From Segetibacter sp. 3557_3 (GTDB lineage Bacteria > Bacteroidota > Bacteroidia > Chitinophagales > Chitinophagaceae), in the NCBI RefSeq assembly GCF_004354985.1, contig NZ_SMSK01000004.1, positions 248,001-312,000 on the forward strand: 64,000 nt of DNA, in the 5' to 3' direction. A program made the position numbers and the translations under genes. The notes under the pieces were generated by a model. It searched no databases, was not told the DNA's origin, and saw only the letters and a program-made list of their open reading frames with translations. Positions 53,562 to 61,887 of this stretch are shown in pieces (within the stretch, counting starts at the first letter, position 1; every line of letters begins with the position of its first letter).

Positions 53562-55520
53562 CTAGAATTTCATAAAATCTTTTACCTGCTGTTCCCCATC
53601 TTCACTTCTTGCCGTCAGGTAATATTTCCCCTTCGGGAGTGAGCTGATGTCAAGTGATAAGAAGGTTGCGCCGGTCGTTTTCAGGGTACTTTGTTTCAAC
53701 ATTCTGCCTGCGTTATCAACAACGGAAAGTGTTACGGTTTGCCCCCTCGCTGCTACCTGTAAGTTCAGGTGGTCAGCAACGGGGTTTTGCAAAATCTGCA
53801 ACAATATTTCGTTGCCTGTTAACCTTACCGCGACCACCGGGCTGTAAGTAAAAGAGCCATCTTTGTCCACCATCTTCAGGCGATAAAAAAGCGTTTGAGT
53901 CCCGGCAGGTATAGCGGCAATATGATCTGCCAATTCGTAATCATTTAAAAGAGGACTGCTTGTAGCGTTAAGTGAACCCGCAGTACTAAAGATGCGTCCG
54001 TTTAAGCTGCGTTCCACAACAAACCGGGCTGTATTCACCTCTGCAAGGGTTTGCCATCTTAAATCCACTACTTGTGAGCCGTTAAGGCTTGCTGTAAGAT
54101 TTCTTAATCGAAGCGGTAGGGTAACAGATTGCTGTAGCTTTAGTAAAAACGCATCTTCGTTACCAGCGGAGGTGGCAATATTAGTACCGGTTCTGGGGTC
54201 AAAGTCAACACTGCCGCTGAAATAACCTGTCACGAAAATGCCGCCCGAACGATCCAGCACGATTGAATTGGACCAGTCGGCAAGTGGGCCACCAATGTTT
54301 TTTGCCCATTCAAGGTTGCCGGTGCCATCTAACTTAAAAATAAAAAAATCGGATGATCCGGCTGATGTTAATGTGCTGACTCCTGGCCCCGGGTCAAAAT
54401 CTTCAGTGTTAAAAAGCCAGCCAGTACCATGTATACCTGAAGCGTCTACAGCGATTGAACGTAGCCTTGCACTCGGGCCCGGGAGGTTTCTTCCCCAGCG
54501 AAGTTTTCCTGAGCTGTCGAATCGCAACATGAAAATACCGTCATTACTGGTTGAATAAGTTGTTTCTGGTTCAGGATTAAAATCGATCGTTCCGGTAAAG
54601 GTGCCCGCAGCGTAAATGTCGCCATCAGGAGCTACTCTTATGTGTGTAAACGCAGGCGACGACTCATTAGATCCCGTACTCGTTTTTGCCCATATAAGAT
54701 TGCCTTGCAGGTCAGACTTAGTAATGAAGAGATCTCTTCTTCCCAAAGACGTAAGGTTAACTGTTGCGGGTCCCGGGTCAAAATCGGCAGTTCCCTCGTA
54801 GGTTCCGGAGGTATAAATGCCGGAAGTGTTCACAGCTATCGAGAGAAATCCCTGAGATCCGTTTCCCATGTTTTTTGCCCACACAAACATGCCGGAACTA
54901 TCCAGTTTAGTGATGTGCATGTTAAACCTTGTTCCGGCGGTCAGGTTGAACACACCCGGTCCGGGATCAAAATCGGGGGTGCCCTGGAAAAATCCAGAAA
55001 AATAAACCCCTGACCTGTCAGCGGCAATTCCTTCGCTTCCTACCGCCATTTCTTTGGCCCAAATTAGTGTGCCTGCAGAGTCTAATTTTATGATGATGTT
55101 TTGGGCAGTAGCGGTGAGTAGCGTAATACCGGGACCGGGGTCGACATCTGCCGAGCCCTGGGGAATTCGGCAGAGCAGGTAAAGGTTGCTATTTGGATCG
55201 ATTGCCTGGGAATGTACGGTGATGGTTCCGGGTCCACCGATGTTTTTTGCCCACAACAAGTTTCCCGACGCATCCAGCCTGGCAATGTAGATATCATTGC
55301 TACTGGCTGCTGTAAGACTGTTTGAAACAGCCGACGAACTGAAACTTATCGTGCCCGTAAACTGGCCGGTAGTATAAACGTTTCCAGCACTATCAGTATC
55401 TACAAAGCTGCCACTCTGGTAGGCTGTACCTTCTATGCTTTTCATCCAGTTAAAACTGGGCTGGGCTTGCACCAGGTAAGATATTAGCAGTAGTGTGCCA
55501 ATTAGTAAAGTTCTGGTCAT
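53562..55520 (-). CDS. secreted SBBP-type beta-propeller protein with T9SS sorting domain
   Basis: The start at 55520 (MTRTLLIGTLLLISYLVQAQ) is preferred to 55583 and gives 652 aa. About seven propeller blades share a TADFDPGPG-like motif (positions vary, e.g. ADVDPGPG, DFDPGPGVFNL, DFDPGPATVNL, DFNPEPET, DFDPRTG), each with a VYxxGxFxGT strand and a LIWAKN strand: SBBP repeats. After a fibronectin-like linker (ATNTARFVVERSLNG type), the C-terminus (LQILQNPVADHLNLQVAARG, KGKYYLTARSEDGEQQVKDF) is a type A T9SS sorting domain. It should be exported by type IX secretion to the surface. Ligand unknown. Confidence 0.85.
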   Translation of the reverse strand: MTRTLLIGTLLLISYLVQAQPSFNWMKSIEGTAYQSGSFVDTDSAGNVYTTGQFTGTISFSSSAVSNSLTAASSNDIYIARLDASGNLLWAKNIGGPGTITVHSQAIDPNSNLYLLCRIPQGSADVDPGPGITLLTATAQNIIIKLDSAGTLIWAKEMAVGSEGIAADRSGVYFSGFFQGTPDFDPGPGVFNLTAGTRFNMHITKLDSSGMFVWAKNMGNGSQGFLSIAVNTSGIYTSGTYEGTADFDPGPATVNLTSLGRRDLFITKSDLQGNLIWAKTSTGSNESSPAFTHIRVAPDGDIYAAGTFTGTIDFNPEPETTYSTSNDGIFMLRFDSSGKLRWGRNLPGPSARLRSIAVDASGIHGTGWLFNTEDFDPGPGVSTLTSAGSSDFFIFKLDGTGNLEWAKNIGGPLADWSNSIVLDRSGGIFVTGYFSGSVDFDPRTGTNIATSAGNEDAFLLKLQQSVTLPLRLRNLTASLNGSQVVDLRWQTLAEVNTARFVVERSLNGRIFSTAGSLNATSSPLLNDYELADHIAAIPAGTQTLFYRLKMVDKDGSFTYSPVVAVRLTGNEILLQILQNPVADHLNLQVAARGQTVTLSVVDNAGRMLKQSTLKTTGATFLSLDISSLPKGKYYLTARSEDGEQQVKDFMKF

Positions 55521-55639
55521 AGGGCAGGATTTGGGATAGTTACAAATTAACATCTTTCCGACAGACTTTTCCATAACAATCATTCAAGAAGCTGCGACTT
55601 CGATCTCAGTTTAAGGGACCTACCCAAGGGGGTTGCTAC
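55521..55639. other. short intergenic segment
   Basis: Upstream of the secreted propeller gene on the minus strand; no clear promoter. Confidence 0.3.
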
Positions 55640-55860
55640 TTCGGACGAGGGTTTCGACATTCCGCACCAACCGCAGGGTAAGCCCTAGGTGAAAACGTCG
55701 TTACCTGACCAGCACCTTATAACCTATCCTTAGCTATTCAGAATGTCTCCTTCTTGCAGAACGTGATTGGACAATTAACAGACTCGTACAAAGGAACTAT
55801 TAAGACAAACTATCTGGCCGGGTTGATCCGGGTGTTGGAGCTAGAGGGTGGCGATTTGGT
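55640..55860 (+). pseudogene. decayed copy of the TonB receptor C-terminus
   Basis: Bases 55739-55858 align with 52195-52314 of the receptor gene. The translated remnant reads QNVSFLQNVIGQLTDSYKGT, then IKTNYLAGLIRVLEL, against QNATNRQNIFGQFFDSYKGT, then INTSYQTGLIPVLNY in the intact protein. GACTCGTACAAAGGAAC is identical over 17 bases, and GACCAGCACCTTAT and GGGTAAG blocks extend the match back to about 55670, with a weak match to 55640. The reading frame is broken and no upstream part of the receptor is present. It is therefore a fragment of a former duplicate that lay directly before the GH127 gene. Confidence 0.75.
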
Positions 55861-56121
55861 GGAACAGGATGCATGCTGGTGTACTTAAATGGGGTCCAAA
55901 ACGCTGCTTAGTCGATCGTAATTGACTTTGTTGATCCGGGCCAACGCACAAAGCCAAGGGCGCGGCCAGGTGATCTTGCTTTCCGGCTAACACCTGTTAA
56001 TATCATCTGAATATTAGCTAAAATAGACCTATAGCGACCCATGTACTCTTCATAGTTTTATCTTCAATTATCCGTCACTCTTCGTGATGGCTGTAGGGTT
56101 ATTGATGAAAACGATTTAAAT
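55861..56121. other. intergenic upstream of GH127
   Basis: No gene or repeat recognised; a promoter for the GH127 gene presumably lies here. Confidence 0.3.
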
Positions 56122-59100
56122 ATGAAAATGTACAAAGTCTTCCTGCGTGTGATCCTGTTTGTTGCTGTTTTCACCCAGGGCGTAGATTCGGCCCGGGCAC
56201 AAAGCGGTGACCAGATCCTGGATGGTATTGGTGAAACCGGAATGATCGCACGATATATTTTTAACGGAGATCTGAAAGACTGGTCGCGGAACAATTTACA
56301 TGGCAAATACCAGGGTGGCGAGGCCCCCTTTGTTTCCGACCCCCGCTTTGGGAAAGTGTTGTCGCTCTCAGGTGAAAGTAATGCCTTTATCACCCTTCCC
56401 GGTGAAGCACTTACCGACCTTGAGTCGCTTAGTATTTCAGGGTGGATAAACCTGCGTTCGAAACAGCCAGGACAACGCTTTTTTGATTTTGGAAAAGATG
56501 CCACCAGGCGATTCTTTGCAGCGCCCGCGGGCACAACAGGGCAGGAGGGCCTTCAGGCGTTGATAACAGCTGCAAAAGGCGACAACAAAGGAGCCGTAGC
56601 ACCTGCAATAGAAGCAAACAAGTGGGTACACCTGGCTATTGTTATCGACGTACCGTCGAAAACCATGACGACTTATGTTGACAGTAAGCTTGTTGGAGAA
56701 GCAAAGGAAATTCCACGTGAGTTGAGTGAGGTATTCGGTCAGCAACCAGGTGAAAAAATGCTGTATATCGGAAAGTCGCTTACGTCCGGAGACCCCAACC
56801 TAAATGCACTCGTTCACGACTTCCGTATTTATCGTGTGCCCCTGAGTAGCAGGCAGGTCGCCGGAATTTATACCAATGCGCAAAGAGGCAAGGGGCTGAA
56901 TGAAGGACAGGTAAATACAACCGGCCGGAAGGTTGAAGATGACCTTCCTAAGTATTCCCCAGCCGAGCCGCAGCTCTATACCAGGTACCTGGTTAGTGTG
57001 GCCGATGTGAAAGTGGAAACCGAAGTTGGCAGTTTGCCACGCTTACCGGGTTCTTTGCCGGGCACTTATAAGAGTGAGCTAAAGGGCAGGGCGCCTAAGG
57101 TGCGGGTGATTTGGCCGGCTCCAACCGACAATAACGATGTGCTTAAACCCGGCACATATACGATTACCGGACGGGTGGCGGGTACCACGCTTAAACCTAA
57201 AGCCATCGTTACCGTAAAGTCGGCGAAAAAATCATCTGCCCCGGGTTCAAAACTGGAAGCATTTGAGTTAAGCCGGGTTTCACTGAAGAACGATGCGCAT
57301 GGGCACGAAACCCAGTTCGTGGAAAACCGCAATAAGTTTATTACAACATTGGCGAAAACAGATCCCAACGCTTTTCTATATATGTTCCGCCATGCTTTTG
57401 GGCAGAAACAACCTGAGGGTGCAAAGCCGCTTGGTGTCTGGGACAGCCGCGATACCAAGTTGCGGGGACATGCAACAGGTCACTACCTGACGGCAATCGC
57501 CCAGGCATTTGCAAGCACCGGGTACGACAAAGTATTGCAGAATAATTTCGCTGAGAAGATGGATTATATGGTTAATACCCTGTACGATCTGTCGCAATTA
57601 TCCGGAAAGTCGAAAGAAGCAGGCGCCCCGGCAGTAACAGATCCAACAGCGGTTCCAATGGGCCCGGGTAAAACAAGCTATGACTCCGACCTGAGTGACA
57701 GCAGTATCCGCAACGATTACTGGAATTGGGGCAAAGGCTTTATTAGTGCTTATCCCCCGGACCAGTTTATTATGTTGGAAAAAGGCGCCAAGTATGGCGG
57801 TCAAAAAAACCAGATCTGGGCGCCCTATTATACGTTGCACAAAATACTGGCCGGGCTGTTAGATGTATACGAGGTAAGCGGTAATAAGAAGGCGCTTGAA
57901 ACAGCTGCAGGGATGGGTGATTGGGTTTATGCCCGTCTGGCGCAGGTGCCAACAGATACACTCATTAAGATGTGGAACACCTATATCGCAGGTGAGTTTG
58001 GAGGAATGAATGAGGCAATGGCCCGTATGTACCGCATGACCAATAAGCCTGAGCACATGAAAACGGCGCAGTTGTTTGATAATATCAGGGTATTCTTTGG
58101 CGATACTTCGCACTCGCATGGACTTGCTAAAAACGTCGACATATTTCGGGGCTTACATGCCAACCAACACATACCGCAGGTTGTCGGGAGTATCGAAGAA
58201 TACAGGGCGTCAAACAATCCTGAATATTACCGGATCGCGGATAACTTCTGGCACAAAGCGGTAAATGATTATATGTACAGCATCGGAGGGGTTGCTGGCG
58301 CACGCAATCCAAACAATGCAGAATGTTTTCTCAGCCAGCCGGGAACCCTTTACGAAAATGGTTTTTCCGCCGGTGGGCAAAACGAGACCTGCGCCACGTA
58401 CAACATGCTCAAGTTAACCAGCAACCTGTTTTTGTTTGATCAGCGTGGAGAGTTAATGGATTATTACGAGCGTGCCCTGTACAACCATATCCTGGCCTCG
58501 GTAGCAGAAAATACGCCTGCCAATACCTATCATGTGCCGCTCAGGCCAGGCTCGGTAAAGCAGTTCGGCAACGCGAATATGACTGGCTTTACGTGTTGCA
58601 ACGGTACGGCAATAGAAAGTAGTACCAAGCTGCAGAACTCCATCTATTTTAAAAGTAAAGATAACAAGGGACTGTATGTAAATCTTTTCGTGCCCTCAAC
58701 GCTGGACTGGACAGAGCGGAAGGTTATGGTGGAGCAAACAACCAATTTTCCGAAGGAAGACAATACCCGTTTGACGATTAAAGGAAGCGGAAAATTTGAT
58801 GTCAATGTGCGTGTGCCTGGCTGGGCCACCAAAGGATTTTTTGTAACCATCAATGGTAAAGCACAAACTGTACAGGCACAGCCGGGCAGCTACCTTAAAA
58901 TTAACCGCGGCTGGAAAGATGGAGATGTAATAGAATTGAAGATGCCTTTCCAGTTTCACCTTGATCCGGTGATGGATCAGCAGAACATTGCAAGCCTGTT
59001 TTACGGCCCGATTTTGCTTGCAGCACAGGAACCCGAAGCAAGAAAAGAATGGCGCAAAGTAACCCTGGATGCTGATGATCTGGGCAGGTCAATCAAGGGT

Positions 59101-59202
59101 GATCCACAACAACTACAGTTCACGATTGGTGACGTTGTTTTCAAACCATTTTATGAAACCTACGGCCGTCATTCGGTATATCTTGACGTGAACCTGAAGT
59201 AA
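56122..59202 (+). CDS. LamG/Ig/GH127-type beta-L-arabinofuranosidase family enzyme
   Basis: A 1026-aa secreted multidomain protein. A signal peptide (VFLRVILFVAVFTQGVDSARA) is followed by a LamG-like jelly roll (about 38-250, GMIARYIFNGDLKDWSRNNLHG; VHDFRIYRVPLS), an Ig-like domain (about 318-366) and a GH127 alpha/alpha barrel (about 385-920). The catalytic cluster is intact: Glu755 and Cys757 in GGQNETCATYN and Cys825/Cys826 in TGFTCCNGTA. By analogy with HypBA1 the zinc is held by these residues and Cys825 is the nucleophile. It ends with a beta-sandwich tail (LNVNVRVPGW). Expected role is removal of beta-L-arabinofuranose side groups from pectin or plant glycoproteins. Confidence 0.9.
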   Translation: MKMYKVFLRVILFVAVFTQGVDSARAQSGDQILDGIGETGMIARYIFNGDLKDWSRNNLHGKYQGGEAPFVSDPRFGKVLSLSGESNAFITLPGEALTDLESLSISGWINLRSKQPGQRFFDFGKDATRRFFAAPAGTTGQEGLQALITAAKGDNKGAVAPAIEANKWVHLAIVIDVPSKTMTTYVDSKLVGEAKEIPRELSEVFGQQPGEKMLYIGKSLTSGDPNLNALVHDFRIYRVPLSSRQVAGIYTNAQRGKGLNEGQVNTTGRKVEDDLPKYSPAEPQLYTRYLVSVADVKVETEVGSLPRLPGSLPGTYKSELKGRAPKVRVIWPAPTDNNDVLKPGTYTITGRVAGTTLKPKAIVTVKSAKKSSAPGSKLEAFELSRVSLKNDAHGHETQFVENRNKFITTLAKTDPNAFLYMFRHAFGQKQPEGAKPLGVWDSRDTKLRGHATGHYLTAIAQAFASTGYDKVLQNNFAEKMDYMVNTLYDLSQLSGKSKEAGAPAVTDPTAVPMGPGKTSYDSDLSDSSIRNDYWNWGKGFISAYPPDQFIMLEKGAKYGGQKNQIWAPYYTLHKILAGLLDVYEVSGNKKALETAAGMGDWVYARLAQVPTDTLIKMWNTYIAGEFGGMNEAMARMYRMTNKPEHMKTAQLFDNIRVFFGDTSHSHGLAKNVDIFRGLHANQHIPQVVGSIEEYRASNNPEYYRIADNFWHKAVNDYMYSIGGVAGARNPNNAECFLSQPGTLYENGFSAGGQNETCATYNMLKLTSNLFLFDQRGELMDYYERALYNHILASVAENTPANTYHVPLRPGSVKQFGNANMTGFTCCNGTAIESSTKLQNSIYFKSKDNKGLYVNLFVPSTLDWTERKVMVEQTTNFPKEDNTRLTIKGSGKFDVNVRVPGWATKGFFVTINGKAQTVQAQPGSYLKINRGWKDGDVIELKMPFQFHLDPVMDQQNIASLFYGPILLAAQEPEARKEWRKVTLDADDLGRSIKGDPQQLQFTIGDVVFKPFYETYGRHSVYLDVNLK

Positions 59203-59222
59203 AATATCGTTGATAGATTTTG

Positions 59223-59252
59223 AGGTCGTTGCTGTACAGCAGCGACCTTTTT
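59223..59252 (+). terminator. rho-independent terminator after GH127
   Basis: AGGTCGTTGCTG (59223-59234) pairs with CAGCAGCGACCT (59237-59248) with a single G-T pair, then a run of five T residues. It lies 20 bp after the GH127 stop and is the strongest terminator of the window. Confidence 0.88.
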
Positions 59253-59456
59253 CATTTTGCAGGAATAATAAAGGATGGTTCGGAAAACGCCTGCCCATAT
59301 GCAACCACTCCAGTCAACGAAGCGAGCCAACTAAATGCTATGAGTTGTACATGATAGGATTGGATCAATCAGTATTGTCGAATAACCTGGCCACGGCTCA
59401 GGGTGCTTCGTGCCTGCATGTTACCGGCTTTTAAGAAATAGGTAACGACATTACGA
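59253..59456. other. intergenic
   Basis: No supported gene. GGTAACGACATT (59441) resembles a right-end repeat of the MITE family and may be a lone terminus. Confidence 0.3.
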
Positions 59457-59614
59457 ACCATTGTTCGTTGACTAAAAAGATTATGGCACCGGCAGTAGAA
59501 TCACGGGTGAGGCTCCGGTTGCCCGCCCGGATAAACCCTGCTTGGACGCCCGCCCGGGTGAACCGCTTCGGACGGGGGTGTCACTCCCTTGTACCTGCGA
59601 GTGTAAACATCGGT
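59457..59614 (+). mobile_element. MITE-like element E with GC-rich insert
   Basis: The left end CCATTGTTCGTTGACTAAAA (59458-59477) followed by GATTATGGCACCGGC matches the start of element C, and the right end is GTAAACATCGGT (59603-59614). The centre CCCGCCCGGATAAACC... and GGTGAACCGCTTCGGACGGG gives a doubled GC hairpin; GTGTCACTCCCTTGTAC is the eroded core. It is adjacent to a different repeat that begins at 59618. Confidence 0.65.
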
Positions 59615-59617
59615 ATA

Positions 59618-59777
59618 GGAACACGGATAACACGGATTGAAATGATCTTAATCGGATTTCGGCAAACCATCTTCTGAAACAATCCGTTTGCTAGGGCTTT
59701 GAACAAAATGAATAGATTTTCTGCTTCGCAGAACGATAAAACGTATCTATCCGTTTTATCCCTGTCAGCCGTGTTCC
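59618..59777. repeat. GGAACACGG-ended inverted-repeat element
   Basis: Perfect 9-bp ends GGAACACGG (59618-59626) and CCGTGTTCC (59769-59777) bound a 160-bp segment. The inner flanks keep repeats of the CACGGATAACACGGATTG / ATCCGTTTTATCC type, and CTGCTTCGCAG makes a small internal hairpin. It lies beside the broken TonB-domain gene (59791-60034), 13 bp from its end. It does not share the terminal repeat of the MITE family. Confidence 0.6.
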
Positions 59778-59790
59778 ATTTGTTAAGCTG

Positions 59791-60034
59791 CTAAGAAGAA
59801 GTGTCCAGCACATTGGCAATGCTGCCGTCGTGATTGACATCAAAACTTACTGCCACTGCATAGGTTCCAATGGGCGCCTGATGTTGACGTAATACTTTAA
59901 GATTTGCTTCTCAGAAGGTCAAGTTTCCAGCAATTTACACCTCCTGGAAAATGAGCAGAAACCCCTGGGTTAAAAGCAGAAAATAAGATCCCAACATTAA
60001 ACACGACAAGCACAGAAAGCTTTTTGATGTTCAT
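59791..60034 (-). pseudogene. broken TonB C-terminal-domain protein gene
   Basis: The minus-strand ATG at 60034 opens a signal peptide (NIKKLSVLVVFNVGILFSAF) and FPGGVNCWKLDLL, after which the frame runs to a stop. Deleting one base near 59911 joins it to EANLKVLRQHQAPIGTYAVA, VSFDVNHDGSIANVLDTS, then TAG at 59791. FPGG..W...LEANL..., P-I-G-T-Y and F-x-V-x-x-D-G-S-I-x-N-V are the N-terminal and first-strand motifs of secreted TonB-domain proteins of Bacteroidota. About one half of the domain is missing at the 3' end, next to the inverted-repeat element at 59618-59777. Confidence 0.6.
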
Positions 60035-60172
60035 GAGTTATCGTATAAAGAATAAAGAAATCGGTTAGCAATGATTAGGAGAATGGACATCTTTTACAAT
60101 TAATGCCAGGTGCAGCACCATGCCTTTTTAACCTAAGCCACATAAACACTTCCTAATTGTGCTGTCTTTCGA
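60035..60172. other. intergenic upstream of the TonB-domain remnant
   Basis: No supported gene. Confidence 0.3.
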
Positions 60173-61075
60173 TTAGTCCACCTTCACGTATTTCCGCCAG
60201 TTGTGTTCTTCGTTGAAACCGAGCACCTCGCGAATTTTCCGATTCGAAAACAGGGCTTCATGTTCACCTAATACACGGCTTAAAGGCACACCTGGATAAA
60301 ACTTTTCAACTAATTCTTTTGATGGGATTATTGCGCCGTTGTGATCATTTCCGGCATTGAAAACCTGGTAACCCAGGCCATCTTTCTTCAAGCAAAGGTC
60401 TACGATCTGGCCAAGGTCACGGGCATCAATATAGCAGAAAGCGTTTCTGCGACGCACCTCGGGATTTTTGAAGTAATTGGGGAACAGTTCTGCATATTCA
60501 TGCGGCTCAATCACATTTCCAATACGAAGAGCATAGATGTCAAAACCCGACCGTCGCTGGAAGCTACGTGCTGTGGTTTCATTTACAACCTTCGATAATC
60601 CATAGCTGTCCATCGGATCAACATCATAGTCCTCCTCTAAAGGAAGCACTTTAGGGTTAGTCTTACCGTCCGAAAAACAGATGCCATAAGTAGTTTCGGA
60701 AGAAGCAACGATAATCTTTTTAATGCCAAGTTTTACAGCAGCTTCAATTACATTATAGGTGCCGATAGTATTTACACGAAATGTGTCGTTATCGGGTCTG
60801 ATCAGTATCCTGGGCACTGCGGCAAAATGGACCACCGCATCGAAACGAGGCACCCCATTACCCGGTTCTAACTCATCTAAGCCGGCGTATGAACTCATGG
60901 CATTAAACATTTGCCCCGAGTCGGTAATATCAGCGATTAGATTGTCTACACCCGGTAAATTCAATGGCACCATGTCTACATTCATCACCCGGTGTCCCTG
61001 GTCAAGAAGGTAACGTACGGCGTGCTTGCCTGCTTTACCGGATCCACCGGTAAATAGTATGCGTAGTTTGGTCAT
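60173..61075 (-). CDS. NAD(P)-dependent epimerase/dehydratase (extended SDR)
   Basis: A 300-aa extended SDR. The cofactor loop is FTGGSGKAG (residues 8-16, a G-x-x-G-x-x-G variant), followed by NVDMVPLN and a DITDS acidic pair. The catalytic triad is present: Ser125 or Ser126 (VASSETTYG), Tyr158 and Lys162 (YGLSK). The C-terminal part (FCYIDARDLGQIVDLCL, FNAGND) is the substrate domain. Sugar nucleotide or free sugar-acid substrates are possible; the context of sugar genes suggests nucleotide-sugar or uronate metabolism but the specificity is open. Confidence 0.85.
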   Translation of the reverse strand: MTKLRILFTGGSGKAGKHAVRYLLDQGHRVMNVDMVPLNLPGVDNLIADITDSGQMFNAMSSYAGLDELEPGNGVPRFDAVVHFAAVPRILIRPDNDTFRVNTIGTYNVIEAAVKLGIKKIIVASSETTYGICFSDGKTNPKVLPLEEDYDVDPMDSYGLSKVVNETTARSFQRRSGFDIYALRIGNVIEPHEYAELFPNYFKNPEVRRRNAFCYIDARDLGQIVDLCLKKDGLGYQVFNAGNDHNGAIIPSKELVEKFYPGVPLSRVLGEHEALFSNRKIREVLGFNEEHNWRKYVKVD

Positions 61076-61350
61076 GTAATCTCCTTTTTAAAGTTATGCT
61101 TATCCCGTTCCCTGATGCATTGTGCAGGCAGCGTGCTGGTACTCCATCGATCTTCATGCAACCGGGACGAAACCTTTTCTACTGGTATGTTCTCCAGGAC
61201 TTGCAACTTGCCGATAAAAAATGATGCCGCCCGGATTTAATGCCGGACCAGCTCCAAAGTAACAATATATTACATCGATTGCGTTATTAAACAAAGCCCG
61301 CATTACTTTATCATTGTTATTACAGAAACATTGCCTAAACCACCCGGCCC
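61076..61350. other. divergent intergenic region
   Basis: Shared promoter region for the epimerase (minus) and the 61351 gene (plus); nothing specific seen. Confidence 0.3.
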
Positions 61351-61851
61351 GTGATCATCAAGCCTTTATTGTGCACCACATTTGCTCTTCTTTTCTGTAT
61401 TTCATGCTGTTTGGCTCAATCAACAAGGGCGTTAAAGCATAGTGTGCTGTGTTTCGAATTGGGGAAAACGGGCTTGGTTTACAACCTGGCATTTGACCAC
61501 AAACCCGCAGCAGGCAATTTTGGTTTCCGGATAGTTGCCGGTTCAAACTTCGGCAGGTATCTTAATGCTAAAACAATTGGCGGTGGTGTTTATTACCTGG
61601 CTGGTAAGCAGGACCGCTTTCTTGAACTTGGCGCAGATTTGCAATACTTAGTGGTTAACGAAAACAGTGATGATCAAAGGGGCTTCTCATTTGTTTACCC
61701 CAACTTTTCTGTTAAGACGCTGTACACGAGTTTGAACATTGGTTACCGCTACTACCGGAAACAATCGATGTTCAGGATTGGGCTTTCGCCCGGCTTGCTT
61801 GCGGGTAAACCGATCCCCGGGGGATACATCTGTTATGGCATCCGCCTCTGA
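61351..61851 (+). CDS. small secreted outer-membrane beta-barrel-like protein, unknown
   Basis: A 166-aa protein starting at GTG 61351. The signal peptide is LLCTTFALLFCISCCLAQ. The mature part has alternating strands (FELGKTGLVYNLAFDHKP, GNFGFRIVAGSNFGRY, IGGGVYYLAGKQDRFLELGADLQYLV, LNIGYRYYRKQSMFRIGLSPGLLAG, GGYICYGIRL), consistent with an eight-stranded barrel ending at an aromatic/Leu C-terminus. No family is recognised. It lies between the epimerase and DUF808 genes, with no operon. Confidence 0.55.
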   Translation: MIIKPLLCTTFALLFCISCCLAQSTRALKHSVLCFELGKTGLVYNLAFDHKPAAGNFGFRIVAGSNFGRYLNAKTIGGGVYYLAGKQDRFLELGADLQYLVVNENSDDQRGFSFVYPNFSVKTLYTSLNIGYRYYRKQSMFRIGLSPGLLAGKPIPGGYICYGIRL

Positions 61852-61887
61852 TGTTACTTCTGCCATGACAGCCTTACTTCATCCCGT

